A program made the position numbers and the translations under genes. The notes beneath the pieces are model-generated. The model was not told the origin of the DNA and searched no databases. It saw only the letters and a list, made by a program, of their open reading frames with translations. This document shows positions 1 through 5,085 of a DNA stretch of 5,085 nt, piece after piece. The stretch comes from Methanobacteriota archaeon (GTDB lineage: Archaea > Halobacteriota > Methanosarcinia > Methanosarcinales > Methanosarcinaceae): positions 1 through 5,085 of the forward strand of contig JAUPKV010000059.1 of assembly GCA_030837265.1 (NCBI GenBank), given 5' to 3'. The first letter of the stretch is position 1, and each line of letters opens with the position of its first letter.

Positions 1-290
1 CCTCAAATGGCGTAAACTGCTGGCTTCTTGCAGTTGACACCGACGGTATCGGTGTGGAAGCAGCCGCAGCCGGCGGTCAGTTGAGCGCTGATAAAGTAAA
101 GGATTCCTTTGAGAAGTCAGGCTTTGACATCCACAAGGATGTTACCCACAACGCCGTAATTATCCCCGGTCTTGCTGCTCGTCTGCAGGGTGACCTTGAG
201 GACAAACTCGGTGCAAAGGTACTTGTAGGCCCAATGGACTCAGGAAGGCTCCCAGGCTGGTTTGAAAAGAACTGGCCACCAAAGAAATAA
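1..290 (+). CDS. cdhE: Acetyl-CoA decarbonylase/synthase gamma subunit (corrinoid iron-sulfur protein large subunit), C-terminal end only
   Basis: This is the 3' end of a gene entering from the left. The reading frame is open from base 3 and codes for 95 residues ending in a TAA at 288-290. The gamma subunit carries the corrinoid that passes the methyl group between tetrahydrosarcinapterin and the acetyl-CoA-forming site of the cytoplasmic ACDS/CODH complex, in acetate cleavage and carbon fixation. The fragment matches the C-terminal corrinoid-binding part of that family: an early VDTDGIGVEAAAAGG segment, then a VIIPGLAARLQGDLED segment, then the closing KVLVGPMDSGRLPGWF. The N-terminal Fe4S4 and TIM-barrel portions lie outside the window. 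An internal GTG at 54 is in frame but is not the start, because the family sequence continues upstream of it. A strong terminator follows 24 bases later, which fits cdhE being the last gene of a cdh operon. Assignment rests on recognised family sequence, not on a search. Confidence 0.9.
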   Translation, partial: SNGVNCWLLAVDTDGIGVEAAAAGGQLSADKVKDSFEKSGFDIHKDVTHNAVIIPGLAARLQGDLEDKLGAKVLVGPMDSGRLPGWFEKNWPPKK

Positions 291-314
291 GTAATGAATT
301 TTAAGTAAAATAAG

Positions 315-352
315 ATCCACGTCTTTATGACGTGGGTTCCTTTTTCTTTTTT
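315..352 (+). terminator. Hairpin plus T-tract transcription terminator after cdhE
   Basis: A perfect 7-bp stem (CCACGTC at 317-323 pairing with GACGTGG at 329-335) encloses a 5-base loop and can be extended outward by a wobble pair and an A-T pair. It is followed directly by a pyrimidine stretch rich in T (338-352, with two T runs). The stem is GC-rich against an AT-rich surround. Archaeal polymerase terminates on U-tracts, and the hairpin may stabilise the 3' end. The position, 25 bases after the cdhE stop, suggests it ends the upstream operon. Confidence 0.8.
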
Positions 353-494
353 AACGCAGGATTTAATCTTTTTATCGAGTTAGTTTTGGCTATTAAAGAA
401 ACTAGAACTTTCAGGAGCTCGATTTTTGTTATTTGTATATTTTAAACGTCCCATGAATTGAGAGTTAAATAACACTTGATATATAATAAGAATA
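353..494. other. AT-rich intergenic stretch with no gene
   Basis: No reading frame of useful length, RNA gene or repeat is visible here. The composition is very AT-rich compared with the flanking genes. A second TATA-like string (TATATAATAAG, 480-490) lies just before the better TATA box at 501-508. The upstream part may simply be spacer, or may hold activator sites I cannot recognise. Confidence 0.5.
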
Positions 495-508
495 CAAATA
501 TTTATATA
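495..508 (+). promoter_or_regulatory. Candidate BRE/TATA promoter upstream of the NMD3-family gene
   Basis: CAAAT followed by a near-ideal archaeal TATA box, TTTATATA (501-508), is the best promoter match in the gap. With the usual archaeal spacing of about 25 bases the transcript would start near 528-535. That leaves a leader of about 270 bases before the ATG at 803, unless the transcript belongs to something encoded in between. Seen: the motif. Inferred: its use and the start point. Confidence 0.5.
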
Positions 509-535
509 AGACGAATACTAATTTTGAGGCACTGA

Positions 536-803
536 CTATATGTTTTGAGATCCACTTTAACGGCATACTATTTTGCTGGTTTTACATCCAAAGAATCCGG
601 GGAGTTTGTATTTATTGGTAAAATCGGCACTCCAGCTACTCTTAAATAGCTTAAGCATACTTAACAGGTGAACTCTTACAGGCTACATTCGAACCAAACT
701 CTGAAATGTTTTAAAGCTTACTACACCTACTATTAACGCTTCAGAAGCTTACAATGCTTATACGTTTACTACTTCAAGAAAAATTATCAGTAAGGATTAC
801 AGA
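536..803 (+). pseudogene. Possible decayed coding remnant (three short fragments in successive frames)
   Basis: Three adjoining open stretches occupy three different frames on the + strand. The first is 536-646 (contains FAGFTSKESGEFVFIGKIG, then a TAG stop). The second is 655-711 (contains LTGELLQATFEPNSEMF, then TAA). The third is 705-803 (contains TPTINASEAYNAYTFTTS, then TGA). None has a convincing start codon with a Shine-Dalgarno site, and each ends in a stop. The amino-acid composition (Thr, Ser, Gly, aromatic residues) resembles extracellular beta-rich proteins more than translated random AT-rich DNA, so a frameshifted gene remnant is possible. Equally it could be an untranslated leader that reads well by chance. 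I cannot name a parent family. The right boundary overlaps the NMD3 start. Confidence 0.2.
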
Positions 804-1867
804 TGAACTCCATTACATGTCCAAAATGCGGCAGACAATGCGATAAATTCTTTGATTCAGTCTGTAAGGACTGTTTTTTCGAAAATTTTAAACTCTTCGA
901 GCTTCCCCTTGTCCTGCATGTGAGGCTATGTTCCGGTTGTGGAGCATATTTTCATAAAAGTAAATGGGAAGATTTCGGAAATCTCGAAGACACCATACTA
1001 AAAGCCGTGAATAACTCCCTTTTCATTCACAGCGAGGCAGTAGATGTGGAAGTACATCTCGCACCCAGGGAAGTTACTCCTCATATATATGTAGTAAGGG
1101 CTGAGGTTGATGCAGCTGTTAGAGGAGAGACGACCCATGCGGAAGCGGAGACTGAAGTAAGGATCCAGCGAACCGCCTGTGATATGTGCAGCAGGGAGTC
1201 AGGAGGATACTTCGAAGCGATAATCCAAATCAGGGCAGCAGGCAGGTTCCCCACAGAAGAGGAAAAAAAGCACTGTTCGGCAATTGCCAGGGAAACAATG
1301 GAGAATATGAGAAAAAAAGGTGACCGTCTAGCATTTATAAGTTATGCCCAGGAACAGAAGGAAGGTATCGACCTTTACATGGGCTCTATGAATGCTAGCA
1401 GGCAGGTCTGCCGTTTGCTCATCTCCAAGCTGGGAGGAAACTTCTCCGAATCCCCTAAACTTGTGGGAATGAAGGATGGAAAAAACCTTTATAGAATCAC
1501 TTTTGCCGTGCGCCTTCCCGAGTTCAGGTCAGGAGATGTAATCCGGTTCAGAGGAAGGGTTATTCAGATAAGGAGTTCAGGAAAAAAAGTTAATGGCATC
1601 TCACTTGAAGACGGCTCGAGATATATTTCAACTCCGGAAGACTTAAAAGGGGCGGAAAAAATAGCAAATATAGCAGATGCAGCTCTTACGGTACTGGTTT
1701 CAATAGAAGAACACGCAATTCTTGTTCTTGATCCTGAAACCTATGAGACTGTAGCTATAAAGAAACCTGTGTCCTTTAATGCAAATGCAGGAAGTGAAAT
1801 CCCTGTCCTGAAAACGGCTTACGGAATCTTTGCGCTTGCAAGTACAGAGAATCCGAAGGTAAAATAA
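803..1867 (+). CDS. Archaeal NMD3-family protein (zinc-binding, ribosome-associated)
   Basis: This 354-residue protein belongs to the NMD3 family (COG1499). Eukaryotic Nmd3 is the adaptor that binds the 60S subunit at its intersubunit face and exports it. Archaea have no nucleus, so a role in large-subunit maturation or ribosome binding is inferred. Visible features in order: CPKC (residues 6-9) and CKDC (21-24) form the first zinc site, and CSGC (43-46) with CDMC (126-129) the second. CDMC runs into the family signature CSRESGGYFEAIIQIR (129-144). A GIDLYMGSMNASRQ segment (about 188-201) matches the conserved GLDFYFGS block. After it comes the beta-rich SPKLVGMKDGKNLYRITFAV region (217-236) and an SH3/OB-like tail. 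Only the N-terminal and middle core is present, the usual archaeal length. The ATG is preceded by AAGGA (792-796) at a 6-base spacing. The next gene starts 34 bases after the stop, so they are probably co-transcribed. Confidence 0.88.
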   Translation: MNSITCPKCGRQCDKFFDSVCKDCFFENFKLFELPLVLHVRLCSGCGAYFHKSKWEDFGNLEDTILKAVNNSLFIHSEAVDVEVHLAPREVTPHIYVVRAEVDAAVRGETTHAEAETEVRIQRTACDMCSRESGGYFEAIIQIRAAGRFPTEEEKKHCSAIARETMENMRKKGDRLAFISYAQEQKEGIDLYMGSMNASRQVCRLLISKLGGNFSESPKLVGMKDGKNLYRITFAVRLPEFRSGDVIRFRGRVIQIRSSGKKVNGISLEDGSRYISTPEDLKGAEKIANIADAALTVLVSIEEHAILVLDPETYETVAIKKPVSFNANAGSEIPVLKTAYGIFALASTENPKVK

Positions 1868-1901
1868 GAAGTTCCAGAAAAGTGCAGAAAATCGAGGAAA
1901 C

Positions 1902-3092
1902 ATGCAGAATATCCTTGTAATTGGATTTGATACCCGAAACATTGTCTGCTCAGCTCGTAGAGCGGGCTATAAAGTATGTTCTATCGATGCTTTCCGTGAC
2001 CTTGACCTTCAAGAGTGTGCATATGCTTCTTCTCTTCTGGAGTGCAGGACAGCACAGGAACTGCGTGAACTGGAAACCTCGAAGATAAAAGCTCAAACAG
2101 ATGCCTTTGGGATAGAATTTGATGCCATTGTCCTGGGTTCGGGCATGGAAATGCTTGATTATAGTTGCTTTTCCTGCACTGTACTGGCCAGTAGTCCGGA
2201 TAACGTACGGAAGGCTTCAAACAAAAAGTACCTCTCAAAAAGACTTGAAGCCCTGGGGATAGCACATCCGAACTGTTATTCTCCAGATGAAATAGAAGCT
2301 ATTGAGTATCCGGTAATTGTAAAACCTGTCTCAGGAGGTGGAGGGATTTTTAACCGGATTGCTAGAAACAAACAGGAGCTTATGTCTGTTCTTGAAGGCT
2401 TTTTCAGGCTGGATCAAAATAGGCTGGGTAAAGACTTTGTAGAAGAACTGGTCGTTATTCAGGATTTCCTGGAGGGTACTCCCTCAAGCGTCTCTTTACT
2501 TTCCACGAAGAACGAAGCCCTCTCAGTGGCTGTGAATGAGCAGTTAATTGGAATACCCTGGCTCTCCCGACTTCCGTTTGCTTACTGCGGGAATATAACT
2601 CCTTTCAGGAACAAGCAGGCAGATGAGATGGAAAGCCTTGCAGAAGAACTGGTACTTGATTTTAAGCTCCTCGGCTCAAACGGAGTGGACTTTCTTGTTA
2701 CGGAAAACGGTCCTATAGTACTTGAAATAAATCCCAGGTTCCAGGGTAGCCTTGATACTGTTGAGAAAGCAATGAATATTAACCTATTTGAAGCCCATGC
2801 TGGCTGCTTCAGAGACAAATTGCCATCCAAACCCAAGGCAAATTGCTTTGCTGCAAGAGGGATAATCTATTCGGATCGAGAACTTTTTATAGACGAAAAG
2901 CTCATGGATGTCATTCTTAGAGAAAAGGGCGCAGACATCCCTTCGAAGGGAATGAAAATAGAGCCTGACTGGCCTCTTACTTCTTTGTTTTCGTGCACCT
3001 CTACTAGAGAAGATGCACTTCTGTCCCTTGAAAGTGGAGCGAATAGAATAAATAATTTTATTGAGTATAAAATGAATATAGGGAGTAACTAA
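1902..3092 (+). CDS. ATP-grasp carboligase-like enzyme of unknown substrate
   Basis: This 396-residue cytoplasmic protein is of the ATP-grasp superfamily, which joins a carboxylate to an amine or similar nucleophile through an acyl-phosphate. The N-terminal region (1-100) is a Rossmann-like pre-ATP-grasp fold starting ILVIGFDTRNIVCSARRAGY and continuing SIDAFRDLD. The ATP-binding part has VIVKPVSGGGG (138-148; K141 the likely ATP lysine plus glycine loop) and an EELVVIQDFLEG segment (181-192) supplying adenine-side residues. GVDFLV (261-266, D263) and EINPRFQGS (275-283, E275 and N277) form the magnesium site. All core catalytic motifs look intact. It most resembles the archaeal group annotated as biotin-carboxylase-related predicted carboligases (COG2232), whose substrate I do not know. 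MfnD and other cofactor ligases of methanogens share the fold, but I see no evidence for one of those reactions. The start is supported by GAGG at 1894-1897. It likely shares an mRNA with the NMD3 gene. Confidence 0.8.
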   Translation: MQNILVIGFDTRNIVCSARRAGYKVCSIDAFRDLDLQECAYASSLLECRTAQELRELETSKIKAQTDAFGIEFDAIVLGSGMEMLDYSCFSCTVLASSPDNVRKASNKKYLSKRLEALGIAHPNCYSPDEIEAIEYPVIVKPVSGGGGIFNRIARNKQELMSVLEGFFRLDQNRLGKDFVEELVVIQDFLEGTPSSVSLLSTKNEALSVAVNEQLIGIPWLSRLPFAYCGNITPFRNKQADEMESLAEELVLDFKLLGSNGVDFLVTENGPIVLEINPRFQGSLDTVEKAMNINLFEAHAGCFRDKLPSKPKANCFAARGIIYSDRELFIDEKLMDVILREKGADIPSKGMKIEPDWPLTSLFSCTSTREDALLSLESGANRINNFIEYKMNIGSN

Positions 3093-3167
3093 ACTCTACA
3101 AAAAATACAGCATTCAGTCTGCCAAAATGCATTTCGTGGTTACAATTAACCAGGCAAAGTGTAATGT

Positions 3168-3187
3168 AAACTTTAATACCGTGGTAT
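3168..3187 (+). promoter_or_regulatory. Candidate promoter with an overlapping inverted repeat, upstream of tfe
   Basis: The 128-base gap between the ATP-grasp gene and tfe has no T-tract terminator. It contains a TATA-like CTTTAATA (3171-3178) preceded by AAA. Starting about 25 bases downstream, a transcript would begin near 3200 with a leader of about 20 bases. A 12-base inverted repeat, ATACC-GT-GGTAT (3176-3187), overlaps the 3' edge of this TATA-like element and could be an operator. Both readings are inference, because the TATA match is weaker than at 501 or 4357. Confidence 0.3.
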
Positions 3188-3209
3188 GTGCAATTCATAT
3201 ATGGGATTT

Positions 3210-3216
3210 GAGGTGA
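3210..3216 (+). promoter_or_regulatory. Strong Shine-Dalgarno site deciding the GTG start of tfe
   Basis: GAGGTGA (3210-3216) is a near-perfect complement of the 16S rRNA 3' end, and lies four bases before the GTG at 3221. No ATG in this frame near the N-terminus fits the family as well, so the GTG start is preferred. Confidence 0.75.
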
Positions 3217-3220
3217 AGAC

Positions 3221-3715
3221 GTGGTCGAGTTAAACGATAAGGTAATTAGAGGATATCTCCTGAGCCTTATAGGGGAAGAAGGGCTCAAAATGATAGAAGA
3301 AATGCCTGAAGGCGAAGTTACGGATGAAGAGATTGCAGCAAAGAGTGGAATTCTGCTTAACACTGTAAGAAGGACCCTCTTTATTCTATATGAAAATAAA
3401 TTTGCAATCTGCCGAAGGGAGAGAGATTCTAACAGCGGATGGTTGACATATCTCTGGCACCTTGATTTTTCCGATATAGAGCACCAGCTAATGAGGGAAA
3501 AGAAAAAGCTGCTTCGGAACCTGAAAACTCGTCTAGAATTTGAAGAAAACAATGTTTTCTATGTTTGCCCTCAGGGCTGCGTCCGCCTTCTCTTTAACGA
3601 AGCCACGGAAACAGAATTTCTCTGCCCCATGTGTGGAGAAGACCTGGTATACTATGATAACTCCCGGTTTGTAGATGTCCTGAAAAAACGAGTAAATGCA
3701 CTCAATTCTGCCTAA
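3221..3715 (+). CDS. tfe: Transcription factor E (TFE alpha, archaeal TFIIE-alpha homologue)
   Basis: This 164-residue basal transcription factor joins the TBP-TFB-RNA polymerase pre-initiation complex, binds the polymerase clamp and helps open promoter DNA. The N-terminal extended winged helix (about 1-85) shows the family features: TDEEIAAKSGILLNTVRRTLFILYE across 34-58 as the helix-turn-helix, and the wing segment GWLTYLWHLD (73-82) with its aromatic cluster. A basic, probably helical linker (about 85-110) leads to a C-terminal zinc ribbon with CPQGC (C116, C120) and CPMC (C135, C138). All four zinc ligands are present. Length is normal for the family. It starts at GTG behind a strong ribosome-binding site. 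The HD-domain gene follows after nine bases, so the two are almost certainly one transcription unit. Confidence 0.95.
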   Translation: MVELNDKVIRGYLLSLIGEEGLKMIEEMPEGEVTDEEIAAKSGILLNTVRRTLFILYENKFAICRRERDSNSGWLTYLWHLDFSDIEHQLMREKKKLLRNLKTRLEFEENNVFYVCPQGCVRLLFNEATETEFLCPMCGEDLVYYDNSRFVDVLKKRVNALNSA

Positions 3716-3719
3716 GGTG
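3714..3719 (+). promoter_or_regulatory. Shine-Dalgarno site overlapping the tfe stop and deciding a TTG start
   Basis: AAGGTG (3714-3719) shares its first two bases with the tfe TAA stop (3713-3715), and lies five bases before the TTG at 3725. This arrangement favours translational coupling of the HD gene to tfe. The first in-frame ATG (codon 9, base 3749) has no comparable upstream site and would trim the first helix, so TTG is preferred. Confidence 0.65.
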
Positions 3720-3724
3720 TCTTT

Positions 3725-4255
3725 TTGACCACCCGGACTGAAGCTTTAATGTTGCTGGAAGAATCAGGCTGTGCTCCTAATGTTATCGAGCACTGCAAGG
3801 AAGTTGCATCTCTGGCAATTGAGATTGCAGTTAATATAAAGGCAGCAGGGCATGAAGTGAACTTTGAACTGATAGAAACAGGAGCTATTCTGCATGATAT
3901 AGGGAGATGTCGCACTCATGAGATAACTCATGCTATAGAAGGTTTCAGACTAGCTAAATCCAGAGGAGTAGAGTCAGAGGTTTCCGAAATAATAAAAAAG
4001 CACATTGGAGCGGGAATCTCAAAAGAAGAAGCAAGACAATTGGGTATTCCCGAGGATGATTATTTCCCACTTAGCCTTGAAGAAAAAATCGTTTCCCATG
4101 CAGACAATCTTGTCAAAGGTATAAAAAGGATTACTATAGATGAAAGAATTGCACTCATGCGTAAGAAAGAAGTATCAGAACAGGTTATTCTAAGGATAAA
4201 GAGTCTGGCTGACGAGATAGAGGAACTTTCTTACAACACTGCAGACTCTGCTTAA
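3725..4255 (+). CDS. HD-domain metal-dependent phosphohydrolase (HDIG type, function unknown)
   Basis: This 176-residue soluble protein is of the HD superfamily, most likely the small archaeal group TIGR00295. HD proteins use bound metals to hydrolyse phosphate esters of nucleotides and related compounds; the substrate here is unknown. The metal-binding pattern is intact. H23 lies in VIEHCKEVA (20-28), and H57-D58 in the signature GAILHDIGR (53-61). H69 and H93 (KKHIGAG, 91-97) are the intermediate histidines, and D127 in SHADNLVKG (124-132) is the closing aspartate. A separate LGIPEDDYFPLSLEEKIVSHAD stretch (106-127) is typical of this group. There is no signal peptide or membrane segment. 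The gene begins at TTG nine bases after tfe, with its ribosome-binding site overlapping the tfe stop, implying coordinated synthesis with TFE. Any functional link to transcription is inference from that arrangement only. Confidence 0.85.
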   Translation: MTTRTEALMLLEESGCAPNVIEHCKEVASLAIEIAVNIKAAGHEVNFELIETGAILHDIGRCRTHEITHAIEGFRLAKSRGVESEVSEIIKKHIGAGISKEEARQLGIPEDDYFPLSLEEKIVSHADNLVKGIKRITIDERIALMRKKEVSEQVILRIKSLADEIEELSYNTADSA

Positions 4256-4349
4256 AGAAAAGATGAGCATTCAACGAAGGAAAACGAAAAACAATTCATT
4301 TCCTAATTTTCTTCTGATTAAACAAAGACTTATTAACTAAAATAGAGAA
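4256..4349. other. AT-rich spacer after the HD gene; no convincing terminator
   Basis: A weak stem is possible between AGGAAA (4278-4283) and TTTCCT (4299-4304) with a 15-base loop, followed by a short T run (4307-4310). This may end the tfe transcript, but the stem is AT-rich and the T-tract short. No gene is visible here. Confidence 0.3.
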
Positions 4350-4364
4350 GGAAAACTTATATAT
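4350..4364 (+). promoter_or_regulatory. BRE/TATA promoter of psmB
   Basis: The purine-rich GGAAAA (4350-4355) sits directly before TTATATAT (4357-4364), a strong match to the archaeal BRE plus TATA layout. A start point near 4388 is expected, giving a leader of about 115-120 bases before the psmB ATG. The motif is seen; the start point is inferred from usual spacing. Confidence 0.65.
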
Positions 4365-4387
4365 AGCGATATTAATAATGAGATAGT

Positions 4388-4507
4388 GGATTGCTAAATC
4401 CTGCGATTTAAGTTAAAACGTTTACCTTAAGCTAAATAATATTCACCTCACTAAAACATTTTTTTAGCAACATTTTCTCATTTTCAACTTATTATGAGGG
4501 TATGTTT
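4388..4507 (+). promoter_or_regulatory. Presumed 5' leader of psmB with two small inverted repeats
   Basis: Within the predicted leader are TAAATC-CTGC-GATTTA (4395-4410; 6-bp stem, 4-base loop) and CTAAAA-CATTT-TTTTAG (4451-4467; 6-bp stem, 5-base loop). Both are AT-rich and weak, and could be chance in such sequence. The ribosome-binding site GAGGG (4496-4500) lies after both, unpaired in these structures. I recognise no known riboswitch or leader motif. Confidence 0.3.
4496..4500 (+). promoter_or_regulatory. Shine-Dalgarno site choosing between two in-frame psmB ATGs
   Basis: GAGGG (4496-4500) lies seven bases before the ATG at 4508 and only one base before an in-frame ATG at 4502. The spacing favours 4508, which gives the 9-residue propeptide normal for Methanosarcina proteasome beta subunits. 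Initiation at 4502 would add only Met-Phe. Confidence 0.7.
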
Positions 4508-5085
4508 ATGGATAATGACAAATATCTAAAGGGCACAACTACCGTAGGAGTGGTTTGTACCGACGGCATCGTGCTCGCAAGCGAACAGAGAGCCACAATG
4601 GGAAATTTCATTGCAAGTAAAACCGCGAAGAAAGTTTACAAGATCGATGATCGTGTAGCAATGACCATCGCCGGTTCGGTAGGAGACGCCCAGCAGCTTG
4701 TGAGGCTCGTAAATGTAGAGTCACAGCTTTACAAAATGCGCAGGAATGAGTCCATGACAATCAGAGGGATTGCAACTTTGATGTCAAACTTTTTAAACGC
4801 AAACCGTTACTATCCTATGATGGTTCAGCTCCTTATAGGAGGAGTTGATAAAAACGGGCCTGGCATTTACTCACTGGATCCTCTCGGAGGAAGCATAGAA
4901 GAAATGAAAATCTCGTCTACTGGATCCGGCTCTCCAATGGCATATGGTGTGCTTGAAGATCAGTATCGTCCAGACATGACTGTAAAAGAAGGTCTGGACC
5001 TTGCTATCCGTGCAATCCATACTGCGGCTAAAAGAGATTCAGCATCTGGAGAAAACATTGATGTAGTGGTTATTACTAAGGAGGC
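4508..5085 (+). CDS. psmB: Proteasome subunit beta, catalytic (3' end beyond the window)
   Basis: This is the catalytic beta subunit of the 20S proteasome, the cytoplasmic self-compartmentalised threonine protease that degrades proteins delivered by ATPases such as PAN. Here 192 codons are visible, and the family is about 210 residues in this genus, so only the last few residues are missing. The propeptide MDNDKYLKG (1-9) ends at the Gly9/Thr10 autocleavage point, which exposes the nucleophile Thr10 in GTTTVGVV. Using mature numbering, Glu17 (residue 26, in ASEQRATMG) and Lys33 (residue 42, in TAKKVYK) are both present. Further conserved blocks are [21 protein letters not shown], the [12 protein letters not shown] segment near the active site, and [13 protein letters not shown] at the visible end. 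The sequence agrees closely with remembered Methanosarcina PsmB. It has its own promoter, so it appears to be transcribed separately from the tfe operon. Confidence 0.96.
   Translation, partial: MDNDKYLKGTTTVGVVCTDGIVLASEQRATMGNFIASKTAKKVYKIDDRVAMTIAGSVGDAQQLVRLVNVESQLYKMRRNESMTIRGIATLMSNFLNANRYYPMMVQLLIGGVDKNGPGIYSLDPLGGSIEEMKISSTGSGSPMAYGVLEDQYRPDMTVKEGLDLAIRAIHTAAKRDSASGENIDVVVITKE

Noticed and set aside
54..290. A complete small gene starting at the GTG at base 54
   Set aside because: The frame continues open upstream to the window edge with residues that fit CdhE (VDTDGIG), so the GTG is an internal valine codon.
649..752. Short repeats GCTTAAGC, AAGCTTAC and GCTTCAGAAGC in the gap, considered as a regulatory array or mobile-element end
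   Set aside because: The units are 8-11 bases, unevenly spaced and imperfect. There are no terminal inverted repeats, target-site duplication or transposase frame.
754..846. A 30-codon ATG-initiated frame overlapping the start of the NMD3-family gene
   Set aside because: It has no Shine-Dalgarno site, overlaps a well-supported gene in another frame and shows no recognisable motif. It is most likely chance.
1700..1942. Minus-strand open frame across the end of the NMD3 gene and the start of the ATP-grasp gene
   Set aside because: It is antisense to two well-supported genes, its composition (Phe, Cys, Arg, Ile) is that of a shadow frame, and it has no family motif.
2582..2836. Minus-strand open frame inside the ATP-grasp gene
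   Set aside because: It is a shadow of the codons around the conserved GVDFLV and EINPR motifs, with no independent support.
3058..3552. A 164-codon minus-strand frame opposite tfe
   Set aside because: It has the same size as tfe but runs antisense to it, and its product is a low-complexity Ser/Phe/Arg-rich shadow. The + strand product has all TFE zinc ligands and the winged helix.

Overview
This window is chromosomal DNA of a methanogenic archaeon, almost certainly a Methanosarcina species. Three things point there: the tail of the acetyl-CoA decarbonylase/synthase corrinoid subunit CdhE at the left edge, an archaeal proteasome beta subunit with a 9-residue propeptide at the right edge, and archaeal information-processing genes (NMD3 family, TFE) with archaeal TATA/BRE promoter elements. 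Spacers are strongly AT-rich, and GTG and TTG starts are both used behind good Shine-Dalgarno sites. All recognisable genes are on the + strand.

Layout. (1) 1-290: 3' end of cdhE, closed by a clear hairpin plus T-tract terminator at 315-352, which probably ends a cdh operon. (2) 291-802: a 512-base AT-rich gap. It holds the terminator, a strong TATA box near 495-508 and, at 536-803, a stretch that reads like short protein fragments in three successive frames. It is either a long leader or a decayed gene. (3) 803-3092: two genes 34 bases apart, an archaeal NMD3-family protein and an uncharacterised ATP-grasp ligase. (4) 3093-4255: a 128-base spacer with a candidate promoter, then the TFIIE-alpha homologue TFE (GTG start) and, nine bases later, an HD-domain phosphohydrolase (TTG start). 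The HD gene's ribosome-binding site overlaps the tfe stop codon. (5) 4256-4507: an AT-rich spacer with a good BRE/TATA promoter and a leader of roughly 115-120 bases. (6) 4508-5085: psmB, cut by the window end after 192 codons.

Taken together, a carbon-metabolism operon (acetyl-CoA cleavage/synthesis) ends here and a run of housekeeping genes begins: ribosome-associated (NMD3), transcription initiation (TFE) and protein degradation (proteasome), with two poorly characterised enzymes (ATP-grasp, HD) inserted as operon partners. I see no mobile element, CRISPR array, tRNA/rRNA or defence system. The best leads are the two orphan enzymes tied to core machinery, and the unexplained 512-base gap.
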